Part shown: positions 61,692 through 64,000 of the stretch, piece by piece
How positions within the stretch are numbered: the stretch's first letter is position 1
Layout: each line of letters opens with the position of its first letter
Source: an uncultured bacterium
GTDB taxonomy: Bacteria > Cyanobacteriota > Vampirovibrionia > Gastranaerophilales > Gastranaerophilaceae
Assembly (NCBI GenBank): GCA_902788575.1
Contig: CADAKY010000006.1
Coordinates: 62,001-126,000, forward strand
DNA: 64,000 nt
Direction: 5' to 3'
The notes under the pieces: generated by a model
The model's input: the letters and a program-made list of their open reading frames with translations, nothing else
Told to the model about the DNA's origin: nothing
Database searches by the model: none
Translations under genes and position numbers: made by a program

Positions 61692-63005
61692 TTATACATT
61701 CCCAAGTTGAATAAGCCTGTTTACAGTTTCTTCATAATCAATTTTGTCCGAAGTTGATTGACACAAAAAATCATTAATATCATTCATCATCATAATAGCT
61801 TTATCACATGCCGGATCCGAACCTTGAACGTACGCACCGATGTTTATCAAATCTTCATTCTTTTTATGTACAGCCAATAAATTTCTGAGATTTCCTGCCG
61901 CCGCTCTATGCTCCTGAGTTGTAACATCACCCATTACACGGCTCAGGGATTGCAAAACATCAACCGCCGGATAATGGTTTTTATGCGCCAAATCTCTTGA
62001 AAGCATTATGTGACCGTCAAGAATACTTCTTGCCGTATCAGAAATCGGTTCGTTAAAATCATCACCTTCCACAAGAACCGTATAAAGTCCCGTAATTGTT
62101 CCATACTGATTCGTTCCGGCTCTTTCCATAAGTTTTGGCATAATAGCAAAAACAGAAGGAGTATATCCTCTCGTTGCCGGCGGTTCACCGATTGCAAGTC
62201 CGACTTCTCTCTGCGCCATCGCAATACGTGTTACGGAATCAAGCATAAATAAAACGTCCATGCCTTTGTCTCTGAAATATTCCGCAATGGTTGTCGCAAC
62301 AAAAGCCGCTTTAATTTTGACAAGAGAAGGCTGTTCCGAAGTCGCCGCAATTACAACAGAACGCTTCATACCTTCCGGGCCCAAAATTTCTTCAATAAAT
62401 TCTTTAACCTCACGTCCGCGCTCCCCAATCAATGCAATTACGTTGAGGTCTGCTGACGTATTCTTTGCCATCATACCTATCGTGGTACTTTTTCCGACAC
62501 CTGAGCCTGCAAAAATACCCATTCTCTGTCCTTTGCCCACTGTTGAAAATCCGTCAATCGAACGAATTCCCAAGGACAGCGGTTCTGATATACGTTTTCT
62601 TTTCAACGGGTTTATAGCTTCCGCGTGCGTAGAACGGAATTCTGAAAATTGTATTGGCCCCAATGTATCTATAGGATTACCCAAACCGTCAAGAACTCTT
62701 CCTTTAAGCTGATTTCCGACTCCTATTTTCATAGCGTCACCGGTATTAACAACCAACGCTCCGGGGCGGATTCCATCCGGTGATGCAAGAGGCATTAAAA
62801 GAATTTTTTCACGCTTGAATCCTACAACCTCCGCCATAGTGGGCTTTTCATCCAAACTGTTATATATATAGCACAAATCTCCGATAGAAGATTTTGGACC
62901 GTCAGATTCAATCGTAAGACCGATAATTTCCGTAATCTTTCCGATTTCTTTTATCGTTTGAGCAGAATCAATTATGTCGAGATATTTATTCTTGTTCCAA
63001 GTCAT
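61692..63005 (-). CDS. fliI: Flagellar export ATPase FliI
   Basis: 437 residues from the ATG at 63005 with GGAG nine bases before; an in-frame TTG three codons upstream sits on the ribosome site. Walker A AGSGVGKS near 166-173, ALIGERGREVKEFIEE, Walker B VLFMLDSVTRIAMAQREVG and the C-terminal export-ATPase helical domain. It powers or energises export of flagellar parts together with FliH. The start overlaps the end of fliH and the order fliG-fliH-fliI is the usual one, so this copy, not that at 40455, is the flagellar enzyme. Confidence 0.93.
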   Translation of the reverse strand: MTWNKNKYLDIIDSAQTIKEIGKITEIIGLTIESDGPKSSIGDLCYIYNSLDEKPTMAEVVGFKREKILLMPLASPDGIRPGALVVNTGDAMKIGVGNQLKGRVLDGLGNPIDTLGPIQFSEFRSTHAEAINPLKRKRISEPLSLGIRSIDGFSTVGKGQRMGIFAGSGVGKSTTIGMMAKNTSADLNVIALIGERGREVKEFIEEILGPEGMKRSVVIAATSEQPSLVKIKAAFVATTIAEYFRDKGMDVLFMLDSVTRIAMAQREVGLAIGEPPATRGYTPSVFAIMPKLMERAGTNQYGTITGLYTVLVEGDDFNEPISDTARSILDGHIMLSRDLAHKNHYPAVDVLQSLSRVMGDVTTQEHRAAAGNLRNLLAVHKKNEDLINIGAYVQGSDPACDKAIMMMNDINDFLCQSTSDKIDYEETVNRLIQLGNV

Positions 63006-63756
63006 TGTCTGCAACTCCGGTCATCATTTTACGCGTAATTTCCCCAATCTGTACGGAAATTCTTGAATCAAGCCTTGTTTCCGGTGTTTCTATAATAACT
63101 CCGTCCGGCGAAAGTGAATTATCTTCCAAAATCTTTAGCGACTGAAGATTAGGGATTGCAGCCCTGAAGTCCGGAACAAGTTCATTAATATTATTAACAA
63201 GTTTGGGGCTTACAATTATTGTAATTGTTTCTTTATCCCTCAATGCCTTGATTGCATCCATAGTAATCATGTACAAAGTATCCAAATCAAGAGACTGATG
63301 ACAAACTTTGTCTGCAATTGCGGCAACAAGTTCAACAATATCCCTTGTTGCAGAATCAATAATATTCTTTTTCATGTCAAAAGAACTGCCCGCAAGAGTT
63401 TCCAGCGCTTTTAATCCTGCCTCCGCATCTTTTTTAAATTTTTCGAGCCCGTCTTCCTGACCTTTTTTGAACCCCTCTTCATAAGCCTGTTGTTTTATCA
63501 TTTCATAATCAGCCTGAGCTTTTTTACGGGAATCTTCTATAATTCTTGTTGCTTCATTATTGGCTGTTTCAACAATGATTTGCGCTTTATTTTCTGCCTG
63601 AGAAACCATTTGTTGAGTTTTGGCATCCGTTTCAGCAAGAATTTTATTCATTTTTTCCTGTGACATAGTCACACGAGTTTGTTCCGCCGGTAAAACAAAA
63701 CTCTTACCGACCTGAATATCATATCCTTTAATTCTGTTACTTTTTCCGCTACTCAA
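62986..63756 (-). CDS. fliH: Flagellar assembly protein FliH
   Basis: 256 residues from a TTG that overlaps the end of fliG by 8 bp. A polar N-terminus, a long Ala/Gln/Lys coiled coil (about 35-105), and a C-terminal FliH/V-ATPase subunit E-like domain with DIVELVAAIADKVCHQSLDL and VIIETPETRLDSRISVQIGE. FliH binds and controls FliI at the export gate. Sequence conservation is low in the family, but layout and position between fliG and fliI support the call. Confidence 0.88.
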   Translation of the reverse strand: MSSGKSNRIKGYDIQVGKSFVLPAEQTRVTMSQEKMNKILAETDAKTQQMVSQAENKAQIIVETANNEATRIIEDSRKKAQADYEMIKQQAYEEGFKKGQEDGLEKFKKDAEAGLKALETLAGSSFDMKKNIIDSATRDIVELVAAIADKVCHQSLDLDTLYMITMDAIKALRDKETITIIVSPKLVNNINELVPDFRAAIPNLQSLKILEDNSLSPDGVIIETPETRLDSRISVQIGEITRKMMTGVADNDLEQE

Positions 63757-64000
63757 TTAATTCATCCTCAACACTTGCACGTGTAATAGTAATTTCTCCG
63801 GTTGCTTCAAGATTTCTGATAGCATTAACAACCGCTGTTTGAGCCTCCTGAACTTCTTTTGCACGGACAGGTCCAAGGTATTCCATATCATCGGTAAGCA
63901 TTTGTCTTGCTCTTTCTGACATGTTTTTAAATATTTTTTCTTTAATTTCGTCTTTTGTACCTTTAAGCGCTGTTGCAAGTTGTTTTGTATCAACTTCTCT
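63749..64000 (-). CDS. fliG: Flagellar motor switch protein FliG, C-terminal end (partial)
   Basis: The last 83 residues are visible; the rest lies beyond base 64000. The frame shows KNMSERARQMLTDDMEYLGP and PVRAKEVQEAQTAVVNAIR, the FliG C-terminal domain that meets MotA, followed by a Glu-rich end and the stop at 63749-63751. An overlapping frame of 78 codons in another phase is a shadow. FliG forms the rotor switch ring together with FliM and FliN. Confidence 0.92.
   Translation of the reverse strand, partial: REVDTKQLATALKGTKDEIKEKIFKNMSERARQMLTDDMEYLGPVRAKEVQEAQTAVVNAIRNLEATGEITITRASVEDELIE

Noticed and set aside
63757..63993. 78-codon open frame at the right edge on the minus strand
   Set aside because: The neighbouring frame translates to a clear FliG C-terminus, so this one is a shadow.

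Overview
The window is AT-rich, gene-dense Gram-negative DNA. It looks like a member of the non-photosynthetic cyanobacterial sister lineage (Melainabacteria/Vampirovibrionia, probably the gut order Gastranaerophilales). The clues are a threonyl-tRNA synthetase that lacks the TGS domain, as cyanobacterial ThrS does; an LptD/OstA and AsmA outer-membrane set; PBS-lyase-type HEAT repeats; prepilins with a GFTLAEVLITLAIIG-type leader; and a FliG-FliH-FliI flagellar operon. This assignment is an inference from gene content, not from a phylogeny.

Layout. 1-3.7 kb: end of a metallophosphoesterase, three small lineage-specific genes and a lone TaqI/Eco57I-type adenine methyltransferase. 3.7-7.3 kb: TPR protein, RpoD/SigA-type sigma factor and RlmB. 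7.4-9.7 kb: a PilM-PilN-like fusion and PilO (type IV pilus inner-membrane platform). 9.7-10.2 kb: tRNA-Gly(UCC), flanked on both sides by truncated copies of itself and hairpin-rich inserts. 10.2-16.9 kb: vWA protein, phosphatase, Fmt-like formyltransferase, endonuclease IV-like enzyme with an in-frame palindromic insert, glycosyltransferase, RibD and RimO. 16.9-17.6 kb: a 605-bp gene-free element with perfect 31-bp terminal inverted repeats. 17.6-31.9 kb: housekeeping genes (UvrB, RadA, XerD-like, ThrS, Udk, FolC, LepA, a YnbB-type PLP enzyme) and a frameshifted prepilin/S74-chaperone gene. 32-38.9 kb: AsmA-like giant, histidine kinase, HEAT protein. 38.9-42.1 kb: ketopantoate reductase-like gene, CMP-sugar synthetase, a solitary FliI/SctN-type ATPase and tRNA-Gly(CCC) with its own truncated copy. 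42.2-48.7 kb: small membrane protein, M23 peptidase and LptD operon, aldolase, Rpe, coiled-coil proteins, RNase HII. 48.7-51.2 kb: efp-accB-accC operon with 8-bp-period palindromes in both spacers. 51.3-60.3 kb: DegT-like mini protein, ThrC, RecG, EF-hand protein, CysK, MiaA, TPR/NHL protein. 60.4-64 kb: prepilin, repeat-rich spacer, and fliG-fliH-fliI.

The strongest unexplained signals are: (1) nine genes whose -10 box lies exactly 6 nt before the ATG, the signature of leaderless mRNAs; (2) the 605-bp element with 31-bp terminal inverted repeats; (3) duplicated tRNA-Gly ends flanking 120-160 bp hairpin-rich inserts at two separate loci; (4) the prepilin fused to YadA-like repeats and an S74 chaperone; (5) paired 8-bp-period palindromes inside the efp-acc operon. 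No CRISPR array, prophage, transposase or rRNA gene was seen.
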